Of a stretch of DNA of 64,000 bases, positions 15,741 to 25,511 are shown in pieces (the first letter of the stretch is position 1; every line of letters starts with the position of its first letter). The notes below the pieces were generated by a model. The model was not told the DNA's origin, searched no databases, and worked only from the letters and a program-made list of their open reading frames with translations. The stretch is from Rhizobium sp. Root1334 (GTDB lineage: Bacteria > Pseudomonadota > Alphaproteobacteria > Rhizobiales > Rhizobiaceae), in contig NZ_LMEY01000009.1 in NCBI RefSeq assembly GCF_001426665.1, forward strand, positions 1,006 to 65,005, written 5' to 3'. A program made the translations under genes and the position numbers.

Positions 15741-18665
15741 TTGGAACATGCTTTCTTGCGGCGGGCGGCATTGTCGCGGCCCGATGTGAATGTCGAGGAT
15801 GCCGCGAGCCTTTTTGCCGTGCACTATGGTCTGTCGGGACCGATCGCCGAACTCGGCAGCCAGCAGGACCGCAATTATTGCGTTGACGCGGCAAGCGGCC
15901 GTTTCGTCCTGAAAATCTGCCGTGCCGACTATGCGACTATCGAGCTTGAAGCGCAGAACGCCGCATTGCGCCATATCGCCGGCAAGGCCGCCGCGCCCCG
16001 CGTGCCGAAAGTGTTTGCCGCCGGCAATGGCGCCGACATCGTGTTCGTCACGGTGCGCGGTGAGGATTATCAGATCCGCCTGCTCGACTATATCGAGGGC
16101 CAGCCCCTGACGCGGCGCAAACATCTGCCGGGGGTGACGGTTGCGGCGCTCGGCGCGCTGGGCGGCCGGTTGGCGCTGGCACTTGCCGATTTTACGCATC
16201 CGGGCCTGTCGCGGGATTTGCAGTGGGATCTGCGAAACGCCGAACCTGCCGTCAACCATCTCCTGTCAGCGGTGAAGGATGTGGAGCGCAGGCAGCGTAT
16301 CAGCCGGGCGATGGATGCAGCCATGCGCCGGCTTGACGGCCTGAAGTCTGAATTGAGGCAGCAGGCGATCCACCATGACGTCACTGACGATAATGTCGTC
16401 TGCCTGCCCAATGATAGTGGCCAGTTAATGCCGGATGGCGTGATCGACTTCGGCGATGTCATCAATGGCTGGATTGCCGCAGATCTCGCGGTCACTTGTG
16501 CCTCACTTTTGCATCATGCTGATGGTGACCCCTTCATGATCCTGCCTGCGATCAAGGCGTTCCACGATGTCTTCCCGCTCAACCAAGCGGAACTGCGCGC
16601 GCTTTGGCCCTTGATCGTCGCACGCGCCGCCGTTCTGGTGGCAAGCAGCGAGCAGCAACTCGCGCTCGACCCGGACAATGGCTATGTCAGCGGCAATATC
16701 GACCATGAACGTCAGATATTCGAGGTCGCTGTTTCTGTGCCTTCAGCCCTCATGGAAATCGCCATCCTGCAAGCTGTCGGCCAAATGGGTGATCGGGGCG
16801 CTGCAATCGGCGGCGAGCGGCTATTGCCGGAGCTCGACTTATCTAAAATCGCAGTGATCGCACTGGATACGCAAAGCGATCTGCTCGATGGCGTTGCGTG
16901 GCCGCAGCCAGGGCTCGAGAACCAGCTGCTTTCGGCAGCGTCTCGGGACAATGCTTTTGTCTCGACCCGTTACGGCGAATACCGACTGACCCAGACCGTG
17001 CTGCGTTCACCGCAGCCTGCGCAAACATACGCTTTGCATGTCGATCTGCTTTTGCCCGCAGGCACCAGCATCTCTGCGCCTTTCGGCGGCATTCTGAAAT
17101 CCATCGATGATGGACTGATACTGCTGGGGCGGGATGCCGCGTTGCATGTGAGTGGCATCAAAGCCGTGCCAGGCCCGGACGATTTCATCCATCCTGGCCA
17201 GCCGCTTGGCCTTGTCGCCGGAACATCCGGTGAAAACGGAGTGCTGCGCGTCCAGCTCTGCTGCGAAAAGGATATCGTGCCACCGCCATTCGTCTCGCCC
17301 GTTCAGGCTGCGGCATGGACGGTTCTATGCCCATCACCGGCAAAGCTCCTCGGATTCGACTGTGACGCGCCAGCGCCCCAGAGTGCATCGCTGCTAACCC
17401 GCCGCCAGAGCCATTTTGCCAGGCCGCAGAAGAATTATTACGAGACGCCGCCGCAGATCGAACGCGGCTTGCGTGAACATATGGTCGATGTCGAGGGGCG
17501 TGCCTATCTCGACATGGTCAACAATGTCAGCATTCTTGGCCACGGCCATCCCCGTCTCGCCGATGCCGTGCACCGGCAGTGGCAGCGGCTGAATACCAAT
17601 TCCCGGTTCCACTACGCCGCCGTCGCGGAATTTTCCGAACGGCTGGCCGATCTTGCGCCGCAGGGGCTCGATACGGTGTTCCTGGTCAATAGCGGCTCGG
17701 AGGCCAACGACCTGGCGCTCCGGCTCGCTTGGGCCGCCAGCGGCGCGCGCAATATGCTGTGCCTGCTGGAAGGCTATCACGGTTGGTCGGTTGCCAGCGA
17801 TGCGGTCTCCACCTCGATTGCGGACAATCCGCAGGCGCTGACCACCCGGCCGGACTGGGTGCACCCGGTGATGTCGCCCAATACCTATCGCGGCCCGTTT
17901 CGCGGGGACGGATCGACCGCCGCCTATATCGACGCCGTCATGCCGGCGCTGGAAAAACTGGACCGGGACAGCAAGGGGCTGGCCGGGTTCATCTGCGAAT
18001 GCGTCTATGGCAATGCCGGCGGCATTCCCCTCCCTCCAGGTTATCTCACGGAGATCTACGCGATGGTCCGGGCGCGCGGCGGTGTCTGTATCGCCGATGA
18101 AGTCCAGGTCGGTTACGGCCGTCTCGGTCATCACTTCTGGGGTTTTGAAGAGCAGGGCGTGATCCCCGATATCATCACCGTCGCCAAGGGCATGGGCAAC
18201 GGCCACCCGCTCGGCGCCGTCATCACCACCAGAGCGATCGCCGATGCGCTGGAGAAGGAGGGCTACTTCTTCTCGTCGGCCGGCGGCAGTCCGGTCAGCT
18301 CCGTCGTCGGCATGACGGTGCTGGATATCATGCGCGATGAGAAGCTGCAGGAGAACGCCCGCGTCGTCGGTGATCACCTGAAACGCCGTCTGCAGGCGCT
18401 GGAGCAGCGGTTTCCGATTGTCGGCGCCGTGCACGGCATGGGCCTCTATCTCGGGCTGGAATTCGTGCGTGACCGCGAAACGCTGTCGCCCGCGACCGGC
18501 GAAACAGCCGCGATCTGCGACCGGCTGCTGCAACTCGGCGTCATCATGCAGCCGACCGGCGATCATCTCAACGTCTTGAAGATCAAGCCGCCGCTTTGCC
18601 TGTCGCGCGAGAGTGCCGATTTCTTCGCCGACATGCTGGAGCGTGTGCTGTCGGACGGATGGTGA
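15741..18665 (+). CDS. APH-type kinase / degenerate M23 / class III aminotransferase-fold fusion (paralogue 1)
   Basis: 974 residues in three parts. About 20-330: aminoglycoside-phosphotransferase-fold kinase (catalytic IHHDVTDDN, metal-binding VIDFGD). About 400-530: LytM/M23-like segment whose zinc ligands are lost (VLRVQL where HLHLQL stands in the paralogue at 38760-41813). About 545-974: class III PLP enzyme ([24 protein letters not shown] lysine in TVAKGMGNGHP at about residue 816). In animals the related kinase and phospho-lyase are separate proteins acting on hydroxylysine and phosphoethanolamine, so I infer a kinase/phospho-lyase for a hydroxylated amine. Nearby polyamine genes suggest the substrate type. 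Start is uncertain: TTG 15741 has GGGGGG seven bases upstream. Confidence 0.8.
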   Translation: MEHAFLRRAALSRPDVNVEDAASLFAVHYGLSGPIAELGSQQDRNYCVDAASGRFVLKICRADYATIELEAQNAALRHIAGKAAAPRVPKVFAAGNGADIVFVTVRGEDYQIRLLDYIEGQPLTRRKHLPGVTVAALGALGGRLALALADFTHPGLSRDLQWDLRNAEPAVNHLLSAVKDVERRQRISRAMDAAMRRLDGLKSELRQQAIHHDVTDDNVVCLPNDSGQLMPDGVIDFGDVINGWIAADLAVTCASLLHHADGDPFMILPAIKAFHDVFPLNQAELRALWPLIVARAAVLVASSEQQLALDPDNGYVSGNIDHERQIFEVAVSVPSALMEIAILQAVGQMGDRGAAIGGERLLPELDLSKIAVIALDTQSDLLDGVAWPQPGLENQLLSAASRDNAFVSTRYGEYRLTQTVLRSPQPAQTYALHVDLLLPAGTSISAPFGGILKSIDDGLILLGRDAALHVSGIKAVPGPDDFIHPGQPLGLVAGTSGENGVLRVQLCCEKDIVPPPFVSPVQAAAWTVLCPSPAKLLGFDCDAPAPQSASLLTRRQSHFARPQKNYYETPPQIERGLREHMVDVEGRAYLDMVNNVSILGHGHPRLADAVHRQWQRLNTNSRFHYAAVAEFSERLADLAPQGLDTVFLVNSGSEANDLALRLAWAASGARNMLCLLEGYHGWSVASDAVSTSIADNPQALTTRPDWVHPVMSPNTYRGPFRGDGSTAAYIDAVMPALEKLDRDSKGLAGFICECVYGNAGGIPLPPGYLTEIYAMVRARGGVCIADEVQVGYGRLGHHFWGFEEQGVIPDIITVAKGMGNGHPLGAVITTRAIADALEKEGYFFSSAGGSPVSSVVGMTVLDIMRDEKLQENARVVGDHLKRRLQALEQRFPIVGAVHGMGLYLGLEFVRDRETLSPATGETAAICDRLLQLGVIMQPTGDHLNVLKIKPPLCLSRESADFFADMLERVLSDGW

Positions 18666-18750
18666 GGAAATATTCCTACCCCTGTTGAATTGCGTGGCCG
18701 GATCGGCTTAGCTCGCGGCACATTCTTTGTGGCAAGCAGTGAGTAGCATC

Positions 18751-20424
18751 ATGACGCAGACCGCCGATATCATCATCCTCAATGCTCGTGTTCTGACGCT
18801 GGATGAGGATAGGCCGCGCGCCGAAGCGGTGGCGTTGGCCGCCGGCCATATCCTGGCCGTTGGCACAGAAGCGCAGATGGAGCCGTTTCGAGGCGCTGCC
18901 ACACAGGTGATCGATGCCGCAGGCGGCACGGTGCTACCGGGTTTCTCCGAAAATCATATGCACCTGTTTTCAGGCGCTGCCGAGCTCGATCATCTTCAGC
19001 TTGCCGGCGTGAGCGGACTGGCGGCGCTGACCGAAGCCGTGCGGGCTTATGCTGCGACGCGCAGTGAAGAAAAGGTATTGTTCGCGCAAGGCACCGACTA
19101 CACGATCCTTGGCGACGCGGAACGGCTGACGCGCCATCATCTCGATGCGATCCTTGCACACCAGCCGCTGGTTCTGTTTGCGCCCGATCATCACACCGCT
19201 TGGGCCAATACAAGGGCGCTCGAACTGGTTGATATGCTGCATGGAGCCGAACTGGGGCCGGGCAATGAAGTGGTCGTAGGCGCAGATGGCCTCGCGACCG
19301 GGGAACTGCGCGAGATGGAGGCGTTCAGTCCGTTGCAGGCGGCAGGCGGATTTGATCGCTATCGCCTCGGCCTGTCGACCGGCGGCGAGCCCGATCCCTA
19401 TCCGAACGAGGCGGAATGGGCGCAGGATATTGCCGTGATGCGGCGCGGTCTCGACTATTGCTCCCGGCACGGTATTACCACTATCCAGAACATGGACGGC
19501 AATCTCTACCAGCTGCAGCTGCTGGCGGCGATCGAGAAGCAGGACGGCAGCCTGCCGTGCCGGGTGATCATCCCCTTCCATTTCAAGAATTTCATGTCGC
19601 TCGACATGCTCGAAAAGGCCTCTGAGCTGGCCCGGCGCTTCAACAGCGACTGGCTGTCATCCGGCGTGGTCAAGGTGTTCTATGACGGCGTTCTCGATAG
19701 CTGGACTGCGGTGATGGTGGAGCCTTACGCCGACAAGCCGGGCGATTGCGGTGAGGGTCTCTTTACGCCTGAAACGTTCCGGGAGGTTGCTGTCGAAGCG
19801 GATCGGCGTGGACTGCAGATCGCCGTTCACGCGATCGGCGATGGCGCGGTGCGGGCGGTGCTCGACGGCTACGAGGCCGCGCGCGCGCGGAATGGCACCC
19901 GTGACAGCCGCCACCGGATCGAGCATATTGAAGTGGTGCATCCCGACGACATCGCCCGGTTTGCCGAGCTCGGTGTCATCGCCTCGATGCAGCCGCCGCA
20001 TCCGCCGGGCTGCGCCGGCGTGCCGCTGGAACCCACCGTATCACGGATCGGCCGGGATCGCTGGCCGCTCAGCTATGCCTGGCGCACGCTCAAGGATGCC
20101 GGGGCGCATATCTGCTTTGCCTCCGACTGGCCGGTATCGCCGATCGATCCGATCATCGGGATCGAGGCGGCCGTCACGCGGGAACGCTGGGCAGAGAGTG
20201 ATCCGGATCAATCCTTCTCGCTGATGGAAGCGCTCAATGCCTATTGTGTCGAAGGCGCCTACGCGGAGTTCAAAGAAGATCGCAAGGGCAGGATTAAGGA
20301 AGGGTATCTTGCCGATATCGTCGTGTTGAACGGCGATATCGAGGCTGTGGCTCCCAGCGAGTTGCAGATGATTAAGCCCACCACCACAATTTGCGGCGGA
20401 CGGATCAGTTTCTCGACCCGGTAA
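18751..20424 (+). CDS. Amidohydrolase family 3 protein (YtcJ-like)
   Basis: 557 residues, a metal-dependent hydrolase of the amidohydrolase superfamily. Seen: NHMHLFSGAAEL (first metal His pair), HAIGDGAVRAVLDGYEAAR, RHRIEHIEVVHPDD, and FASDWPVSPIDP (metal Asp). Family members cleave N-acyl or N-formyl amides; the substrate here is unknown. It follows the kinase/phospho-lyase fusion by 85 bp and precedes potABCD on the same strand, so a role in breaking an acylated amine is plausible. Its TAA stop is inside a 22-bp perfect palindrome. Confidence 0.82.
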   Translation: MTQTADIIILNARVLTLDEDRPRAEAVALAAGHILAVGTEAQMEPFRGAATQVIDAAGGTVLPGFSENHMHLFSGAAELDHLQLAGVSGLAALTEAVRAYAATRSEEKVLFAQGTDYTILGDAERLTRHHLDAILAHQPLVLFAPDHHTAWANTRALELVDMLHGAELGPGNEVVVGADGLATGELREMEAFSPLQAAGGFDRYRLGLSTGGEPDPYPNEAEWAQDIAVMRRGLDYCSRHGITTIQNMDGNLYQLQLLAAIEKQDGSLPCRVIIPFHFKNFMSLDMLEKASELARRFNSDWLSSGVVKVFYDGVLDSWTAVMVEPYADKPGDCGEGLFTPETFREVAVEADRRGLQIAVHAIGDGAVRAVLDGYEAARARNGTRDSRHRIEHIEVVHPDDIARFAELGVIASMQPPHPPGCAGVPLEPTVSRIGRDRWPLSYAWRTLKDAGAHICFASDWPVSPIDPIIGIEAAVTRERWAESDPDQSFSLMEALNAYCVEGAYAEFKEDRKGRIKEGYLADIVVLNGDIEAVAPSELQMIKPTTTICGGRISFSTR

Positions 20425-20443
20425 TATTTTGATCAAAATATTA
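20422..20443. promoter_or_regulatory. 22-bp perfect palindrome, core ATTTTGATCAAAAT
   Basis: An exact palindrome of two 11-bp halves, centred on TTGATCAA, including the stop codon of the amidohydrolase gene and lying 93 bp before potA. It has no T-run or GC-rich stem and so looks like an operator for a dimeric regulator of the polyamine operon rather than a terminator. Confidence 0.5.
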
Positions 20444-20535
20444 AGAATCCAGTTGTCAACGCGAAGCCGCTGTGGTCACCTAGCGCAAAGCCGAAAAGGC
20501 GGGAACAGCTTCATGCAACGGGTAGTGGGCCGCAT

Positions 20536-21636
20536 ATGGCGGAATTGAACGCGGTCGAAATCCGCCAGGTTTCTAAGATATTCGGCTTTGGCGAGTTTGC
20601 GTTCGCCGCCGTCGACAACACATCGGTATCGATCCGCCAGAACGAGTTCTTCACGCTTCTGGGACCTTCCGGTTGCGGCAAGACCACGCTGCTGCGGCTG
20701 ATTGCCGGGTTCGAATATCCGACATCCGGCGAAATCCTGTTAAACGGCGAGAACATCGCCGCCATGCCGCCGTTCAAGCGGCCGATCAATACGGTTTTCC
20801 AAAGCTATGCCCTGTTTCCGCATATGACGGTGGCGGAAAATATCGGCTTCGGCCTCACCATGCTCGGTAAACCGAAGCAGGAAATTAAGAGCCGCGTCGA
20901 TGCCATGCTGAAGCTGGTGCGCATGGAAGCGCTTGCCGGCCGCCGCACGAGCCAGATTTCCGGTGGCCAGCAGCAGCGTGTTGCACTCGCGCGTGCCCTT
21001 GCGCCCCAGCCGAAGGTTCTGCTGCTCGACGAGCCGCTGTCGGCGCTCGATTACAAGCTGCGCAAGGACATGCAGATCGAGTTGAAGCGGCTGCAGGCGG
21101 AAACCGGCATCACCTTCATTTTCGTCACCCATGACCAGGAAGAAGCGCTGACCATGTCGGATCGCATCGCCGTGATGTCGTCGGGCAAGATCCTGCAGGT
21201 CGGCAATCCGAGAGAGATTTATGATGCGCCGGCGGATCGCTTCGTTGCCGACTTCATCGGCGAGACCAATTTTTTGAAAGGCCGGATTGGCTCGGTCGTG
21301 AACGGCGTTGCGGATGTCGACACTTCGGTCGCTGGCCGCATTTCGGCAACGGTGCCACAGGATTTCCATGCCGAGGGCGAAGTGACCGTGGTTCTACGGC
21401 CGGAGCATGCAACGCTCTGCCCGCCCGATCAGCCGGCCGCGTGCCAGATGAGCGGCACGCTTGAAAATGTCGTCTATTTCGGCACGGATACGCACTACCA
21501 CGTCCGCCTATCCGACGGCGAGACGGTGTTTACGCTGCGAGAGCAGAACAAGCCCCTGCAGGCCGCCCGGTTTTCCGCAGGTGACAGGGTTGGCATCGCG
21601 CTTGAAGCCAACGCTGCCAGGGTCTTGAGGAACTGA
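20536..21636 (+). CDS. potA: Polyamine ABC importer ATP-binding protein PotA-like
   Basis: 366 residues. Walker [20 protein letters not shown] (about residues 37-55), signature [15 protein letters not shown], Walker [16 protein letters not shown], switch HDQEEA, and a TOBE-type C-terminal region from about residue 245. It drives the PotB/PotC permease. It is the first gene of a compact unit potA-potB-potC-potD with spacings of 1, -8 and 24 bp. Whether putrescine or spermidine is preferred cannot be read from the ATPase. Confidence 0.9.
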   Translation: MAELNAVEIRQVSKIFGFGEFAFAAVDNTSVSIRQNEFFTLLGPSGCGKTTLLRLIAGFEYPTSGEILLNGENIAAMPPFKRPINTVFQSYALFPHMTVAENIGFGLTMLGKPKQEIKSRVDAMLKLVRMEALAGRRTSQISGGQQQRVALARALAPQPKVLLLDEPLSALDYKLRKDMQIELKRLQAETGITFIFVTHDQEEALTMSDRIAVMSSGKILQVGNPREIYDAPADRFVADFIGETNFLKGRIGSVVNGVADVDTSVAGRISATVPQDFHAEGEVTVVLRPEHATLCPPDQPAACQMSGTLENVVYFGTDTHYHVRLSDGETVFTLREQNKPLQAARFSAGDRVGIALEANAARVLRN

Positions 21637-21637
21637 G

Positions 21638-22558
21638 ATGACAGACGCAGCGGGGACGATCGAGGCAGAGCAAAGCAAGGACATCCGCAAGCGGTGGCTG
21701 CTTTCACTTCCCGCCCTCCTGATCATCCTGCTGGCCGCAACCGGCCCGCTCCTGATCGTTCTCCTTTATTCGTTCCTGGCACCCGGCCCCTATGGCGACG
21801 TGCAATGGGCCCCGTCGCTCGAAGGCTGGATCGGCGTCTTCCTCGAGAAGGACATCTTCGACGAGACGTTGTCGCTTGCGAGCGCCCATATCTCGATCTT
21901 CATGCGCTCCGTTGGCTTGTCGCTCGTCACCACCATCCTGACCTTGCTGGTCGGTTTTCCGACGGCCTATTTCATTGCCACGCGCCCCGAAAAGACCCGC
22001 GAACTGTGGCTCTTCCTGATCACCATCCCGTTCTGGACCAATCTTCTCATTCGTACCTTCGCCATCCTCGAAGTCATCCGCAACGAGGGACTGATCAACG
22101 GCCTGCTGATAAAAACCGGCCTGATTGCAAAGCCGATCCAGATGCTGTTCACCGACGGCGCGATCCTGACCGGCATGGTCTATGTCTATTTGCCGCTGAT
22201 GGTGCTGCCACTCTATGCCAGCATGGAAAAACTGGATTTCCGCCTGGTCGAGGCAGGCTATGATCTCTACGCGACCCCGTTCCGCGTGCTGCGGAAAATC
22301 ATCATCCCGCTGGTCAAGCCCGGCATCATCGCCGGCTCCATCCTGGTCTTCATCCCCGCCCTCGGTGCCTATGTCACGCCCAGCATTCTGGGCGGCGGCA
22401 AGAACATGATGCTCGGAAACCTGATCGAGCTGCAGTTCGGCCAGGGCCGCAACTGGCCGCTCGGATCGGCGCTGTCGATCACGCTGATGCTGATCGTCAT
22501 GGTGGCGCTGCTGGTCTATGTCCGCAATGCCGGATCGCAAGGGAGCCGTCATGGCTAG
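21638..22558 (+). CDS. potB: Polyamine ABC importer permease PotB-like
   Basis: 306 residues with six predicted membrane helices. The ATPase-docking loop reads EAGYDLYATPFRVLRKIIIP near residue 205, as in PotB/PotH. It forms half of the transmembrane channel. Its stop overlaps the start of potC (ATGGCTAG), so the two are translationally coupled. Confidence 0.9.
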   Translation: MTDAAGTIEAEQSKDIRKRWLLSLPALLIILLAATGPLLIVLLYSFLAPGPYGDVQWAPSLEGWIGVFLEKDIFDETLSLASAHISIFMRSVGLSLVTTILTLLVGFPTAYFIATRPEKTRELWLFLITIPFWTNLLIRTFAILEVIRNEGLINGLLIKTGLIAKPIQMLFTDGAILTGMVYVYLPLMVLPLYASMEKLDFRLVEAGYDLYATPFRVLRKIIIPLVKPGIIAGSILVFIPALGAYVTPSILGGGKNMMLGNLIELQFGQGRNWPLGSALSITLMLIVMVALLVYVRNAGSQGSRHG

Positions 22559-23351
22559 GGCATTCTCCATCCGCCGTCAGCGCGGTTTTACCGCAATTGC
22601 CGTGGCCTGCTTCTTTGCACTCTATCTTCCGATCGGTGTTCTGGTTTTCTATTCGTTCAACGCGGGCGAATCCCTTGCCTCCTTCGATGGGATTTCGCTG
22701 CGCTGGTTCGCCAAGGCGTTCCAGAACCAGCAGGTGATCGACGCGTCCATCCGGTCGCTACAGATCGCCTCGGTTGCGGCGGTCGTTGCAACGATCGCGG
22801 CCACCATGGCGGCGCTGGCGACGACGCGCACGGAGCCCTATCGCGGCCTGACCCTGAAATATGCCTTCATCAACCAGCCGCTGATGATCCCTGAAATCGT
22901 CACGGCGGTTGCGCTTCTGATCTTCTTTGCCCGCATCAAGATCTGGACCGGATATTCCGGCCTCGGCTACCTGATTGCCGCCCATACGGCGTTCTGCATT
23001 CCGTTTGCCTATCTGCCGATCCGGGCGCGGCTGGAGAATATGGATCTGACGCTGGAGAAGGCCGCGGCCGATCTCTATGCAACGCCATGGAACGCCTTCC
23101 GCTACGTCACCCTGCCATTGCTTTGGCCGGGCATCCTTGCCGGCTTCATGCTGGCCTTCGTGATTTCGCTGGATGATGTGGTCATTACCGAATTCGTCAA
23201 ATCGGCCGGCCAGGATACGCTTCCGACCTACATGCTCGGCCAGATCCGCCGCTCGATTACGCCGGAAATGAACGCGATCTCGACGCTGTTCCTGCTCCTG
23301 TCGATCGGTGTCGTCACCGTCTTCTTCATCGTCAATAGAAAACGTGTCTAA
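22551..23351 (+). CDS. potC: Polyamine ABC importer permease PotC-like
   Basis: 266 residues, six predicted helices, docking loop EKAAADLYATPWNAFRYVTLP. The C-terminal segment SLDDVVITEFVKSAGQDTLP is typical of PotC/PotI. Start 22551 overlaps the end of potB by eight bases; a longer frame from 22518 would overlap it further and is less likely. Confidence 0.9.
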   Translation: MARAFSIRRQRGFTAIAVACFFALYLPIGVLVFYSFNAGESLASFDGISLRWFAKAFQNQQVIDASIRSLQIASVAAVVATIAATMAALATTRTEPYRGLTLKYAFINQPLMIPEIVTAVALLIFFARIKIWTGYSGLGYLIAAHTAFCIPFAYLPIRARLENMDLTLEKAAADLYATPWNAFRYVTLPLLWPGILAGFMLAFVISLDDVVITEFVKSAGQDTLPTYMLGQIRRSITPEMNAISTLFLLLSIGVVTVFFIVNRKRV

Positions 23352-23375
23352 CAAGAGGGAAAAGGGAACAGCATC

Positions 23376-24410
23376 ATGAAACGGATCACCACGATCATGG
23401 CCGCAACGGCCGCGCTTTTCGCCACGACAGGCCTTGCCCGGGCAGAAGGTGAACTCAACATCTACAACTGGGGCAACTATACCAGCCCCGAGATGATCAA
23501 GAAATTCGAAGACCAGTACAAGGTCAAGGTAACGATCACCGACTATGATTCCAACGACACGGCGCTCGCCAAGGTCCGCCAGGGTGGCTCCGGCTTCGAC
23601 ATGGTCGTGCCGTCGCAGAACTATATTCCGATCTGGATTTCGGAGGGTCTTTTCCTCGAGACCGACCCGGGCAAAATGGAGAATTTCAGCCACGTTGCCA
23701 AGGAATGGCAGAATCCCGAGTTCGATCCGGGCCGCAAATATACCGTTCCGTGGGCGATGGGCATCGTCGGTACCGTCGTCAACACCGACGTCTACAAGGG
23801 TGACATCAACACCTGGGGCATCATCTTCAACACGCCGGACGAGCTGAAGGGCAAGGTCAACGTCGTTCCGGAAATGACCGACGTCATCGACGCGGCCGTG
23901 CTCTATAACGGCGGCAAGAAGTGCACGGGCGATCTCGCCATCCTCAAGAAGGTTCGTGACACGCTTGTCGCCGCCAAGCCGAACTGGGTAGCGATGGAAT
24001 ACGGCACGATCCAGAAGATGGGATCGGGCGATTTTGCCGCCTCCAGCGACTGGAACGGTTCTGCCTTCCGTCAGCGTCTGGCGAACCCTGCGATCAAATT
24101 CGGCTATCCGAAGGAAGGCTACGTCAACTGGAGCGACAATCTCGCTGTTCTCAAAGATGCCAAGAACGTCGAAAATGCCAAGCTCTTCCAGAATTTCATG
24201 ATGGATCCGGCCAATGCCGGCATGAATTCCGGCTTCCATCGTTATGCGAATGGTATCGCCGGCTCGGGCGAATTCATGCCGGCTGACATGAAGGGCGCAC
24301 CTGAAATCGACATCCCGGCCGAGTTTGCCTCGGTCGGCGTCCCTTCGCAGACCTGCCCGCCGGAAGTTCAGGAGCTCTACACCAAGATCTGGACCGAGCT
24401 GCAGAAGTAA
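23376..24410 (+). CDS. potD: Polyamine-binding periplasmic protein PotD/PotF-like
   Basis: 344 residues: signal peptide (cleavage near LARAEG, residues 20-24), then ELNIYNWGNYTSPEMIKKFE, the characteristic PotD/PotF opening, and DMVVPSQNYIPIWI. The mature protein captures polyamine in the periplasm and hands it to PotB/PotC. AGAGGG lies upstream of the ATG. An intrinsic terminator just after the stop should make this the most abundant end of the transcript, with some read-through to the catabolic genes. Confidence 0.9.
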   Translation: MKRITTIMAATAALFATTGLARAEGELNIYNWGNYTSPEMIKKFEDQYKVKVTITDYDSNDTALAKVRQGGSGFDMVVPSQNYIPIWISEGLFLETDPGKMENFSHVAKEWQNPEFDPGRKYTVPWAMGIVGTVVNTDVYKGDINTWGIIFNTPDELKGKVNVVPEMTDVIDAAVLYNGGKKCTGDLAILKKVRDTLVAAKPNWVAMEYGTIQKMGSGDFAASSDWNGSAFRQRLANPAIKFGYPKEGYVNWSDNLAVLKDAKNVENAKLFQNFMMDPANAGMNSGFHRYANGIAGSGEFMPADMKGAPEIDIPAEFASVGVPSQTCPPEVQELYTKIWTELQK

Positions 24411-24421
24411 CCCGTTCCAAC

Positions 24422-24453
24422 CGCACCCCGCTGGTCGCAGTGGGGTGCGTTTT
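24422..24453 (+). terminator. Intrinsic terminator after potD
   Basis: CGCACCCC/GGGGTGCG, eight paired bases with a 12-base loop, followed by TTTT. It lies between potD and the deacetylase gene and would attenuate downstream genes. Confidence 0.75.
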
Positions 24454-24477
24454 CATTTCCTGACGCTGGATGTTTCC

Positions 24478-25509
24478 ATGAAAACCGTCTTCTCGCCCCG
24501 CCATCTCGGCCATGCCAACCAGCTTGAACTGGTGGCTGGTGCCATCGTTCCCGGTTTTGAACTGACTTCGCGCGCCGAGTACGTCTCGGGGCGGATCAAG
24601 ACAGTCGGGCTGGGGCCGATCCTGCCGCCGCAGGAGCACGACCTGACGACGGCTGCGCGCATCCATCGCAAGGATTATCTCGATTTCCTGCCGACGATCT
24701 GGGATCGCTGGACGGCGGAAGGACGCACCGGCACTGCGCTTCCCTTCACCTGGCCGACACGCGGCCTGCGTGGCGACGTGCCGCCGGAATTCATCGACGG
24801 GCTGCTGGGCTATTATTCCTTCGATGCCGGCTGCGGCATCGTCGAAGGCTCGTGGGACGCCATCAAATCCTCGCATGACGTGGCGCTGACGGCGGCTGGC
24901 CTTGTCCAGGACGGCGAACGCTCTGCCTTCGCGCTCTGCCGCCCGCCCGGCCATCACGCCGGCGCCGGCTTCATGGGCGGTTATTGCTATATCAACAACG
25001 CTGCGGTGGCGGCGCAATCGTTTCGCGACAACGGTGCCAAGCGCGTCTCGATCCTCGATGTCGATTATCACCATGGCAACGGCACACAGGAAATCTTCTA
25101 TTCCCGCTCCGACGTGCAGGTGATCAATCTGCATGCCGATCCGAAGCAGGAATATCCCTATTTCCTAGGCCATGCCGATGAACGTGGAAAAGGCGAGGGC
25201 GAGGGCTACAATCTCAACTACCCCATGCGTTTCGGTACGGATTGGGACCGCTGGTGCCAGGCGCTGGAAGATGCCTGCGCCAAGCTGGTTGCCTACAATC
25301 CGGACGTCGTGGTGATCTCGCTCGGTGTCGATACATTCGAGAAGGACCCAATCAGCCAGTTCAAGCTGAAGACCGAGGATTTTCCGAAGATCGGCGAGCG
25401 GATCGCCCGGCTGAACCTGCCGACATTGTTCGTCATGGAAGGCGGCTATGCCGTCGCCGAAATCGGTGTCAACGCTGTCAGCGTGCTGACCGGCTTCGAG
25501 GGCAATTGA
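24478..25509 (+). CDS. Histone-deacetylase-fold acetylpolyamine amidohydrolase-like
   Basis: 343 residues, typical for bacterial acetylpolyamine amidohydrolases. Seen: CRPPGHHAGAGFMGGYCYIN (tandem catalytic His), LDVDYHHGNGTQEIFY (zinc-binding DxH), and a glycine-rich MEGGYAVAEIG end. The enzyme would release acetate from an N-acetylpolyamine in the cytoplasm. The location between potABCD and an N-carbamoylputrescine-amidase-like gene supports that substrate class. Start 24478 (MKTVFSPRH) matches the usual N-terminus; the frame extends upstream into potD but lacks family features there. Confidence 0.85.
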   Translation: MKTVFSPRHLGHANQLELVAGAIVPGFELTSRAEYVSGRIKTVGLGPILPPQEHDLTTAARIHRKDYLDFLPTIWDRWTAEGRTGTALPFTWPTRGLRGDVPPEFIDGLLGYYSFDAGCGIVEGSWDAIKSSHDVALTAAGLVQDGERSAFALCRPPGHHAGAGFMGGYCYINNAAVAAQSFRDNGAKRVSILDVDYHHGNGTQEIFYSRSDVQVINLHADPKQEYPYFLGHADERGKGEGEGYNLNYPMRFGTDWDRWCQALEDACAKLVAYNPDVVVISLGVDTFEKDPISQFKLKTEDFPKIGERIARLNLPTLFVMEGGYAVAEIGVNAVSVLTGFEGN

Positions 25510-25511
25510 TC

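Noticed and set aside
20422..20443. Intrinsic terminator of the amidohydrolase gene
   Set aside because: AT-rich perfect palindrome without GC stem or terminal T-run; an operator fits better.
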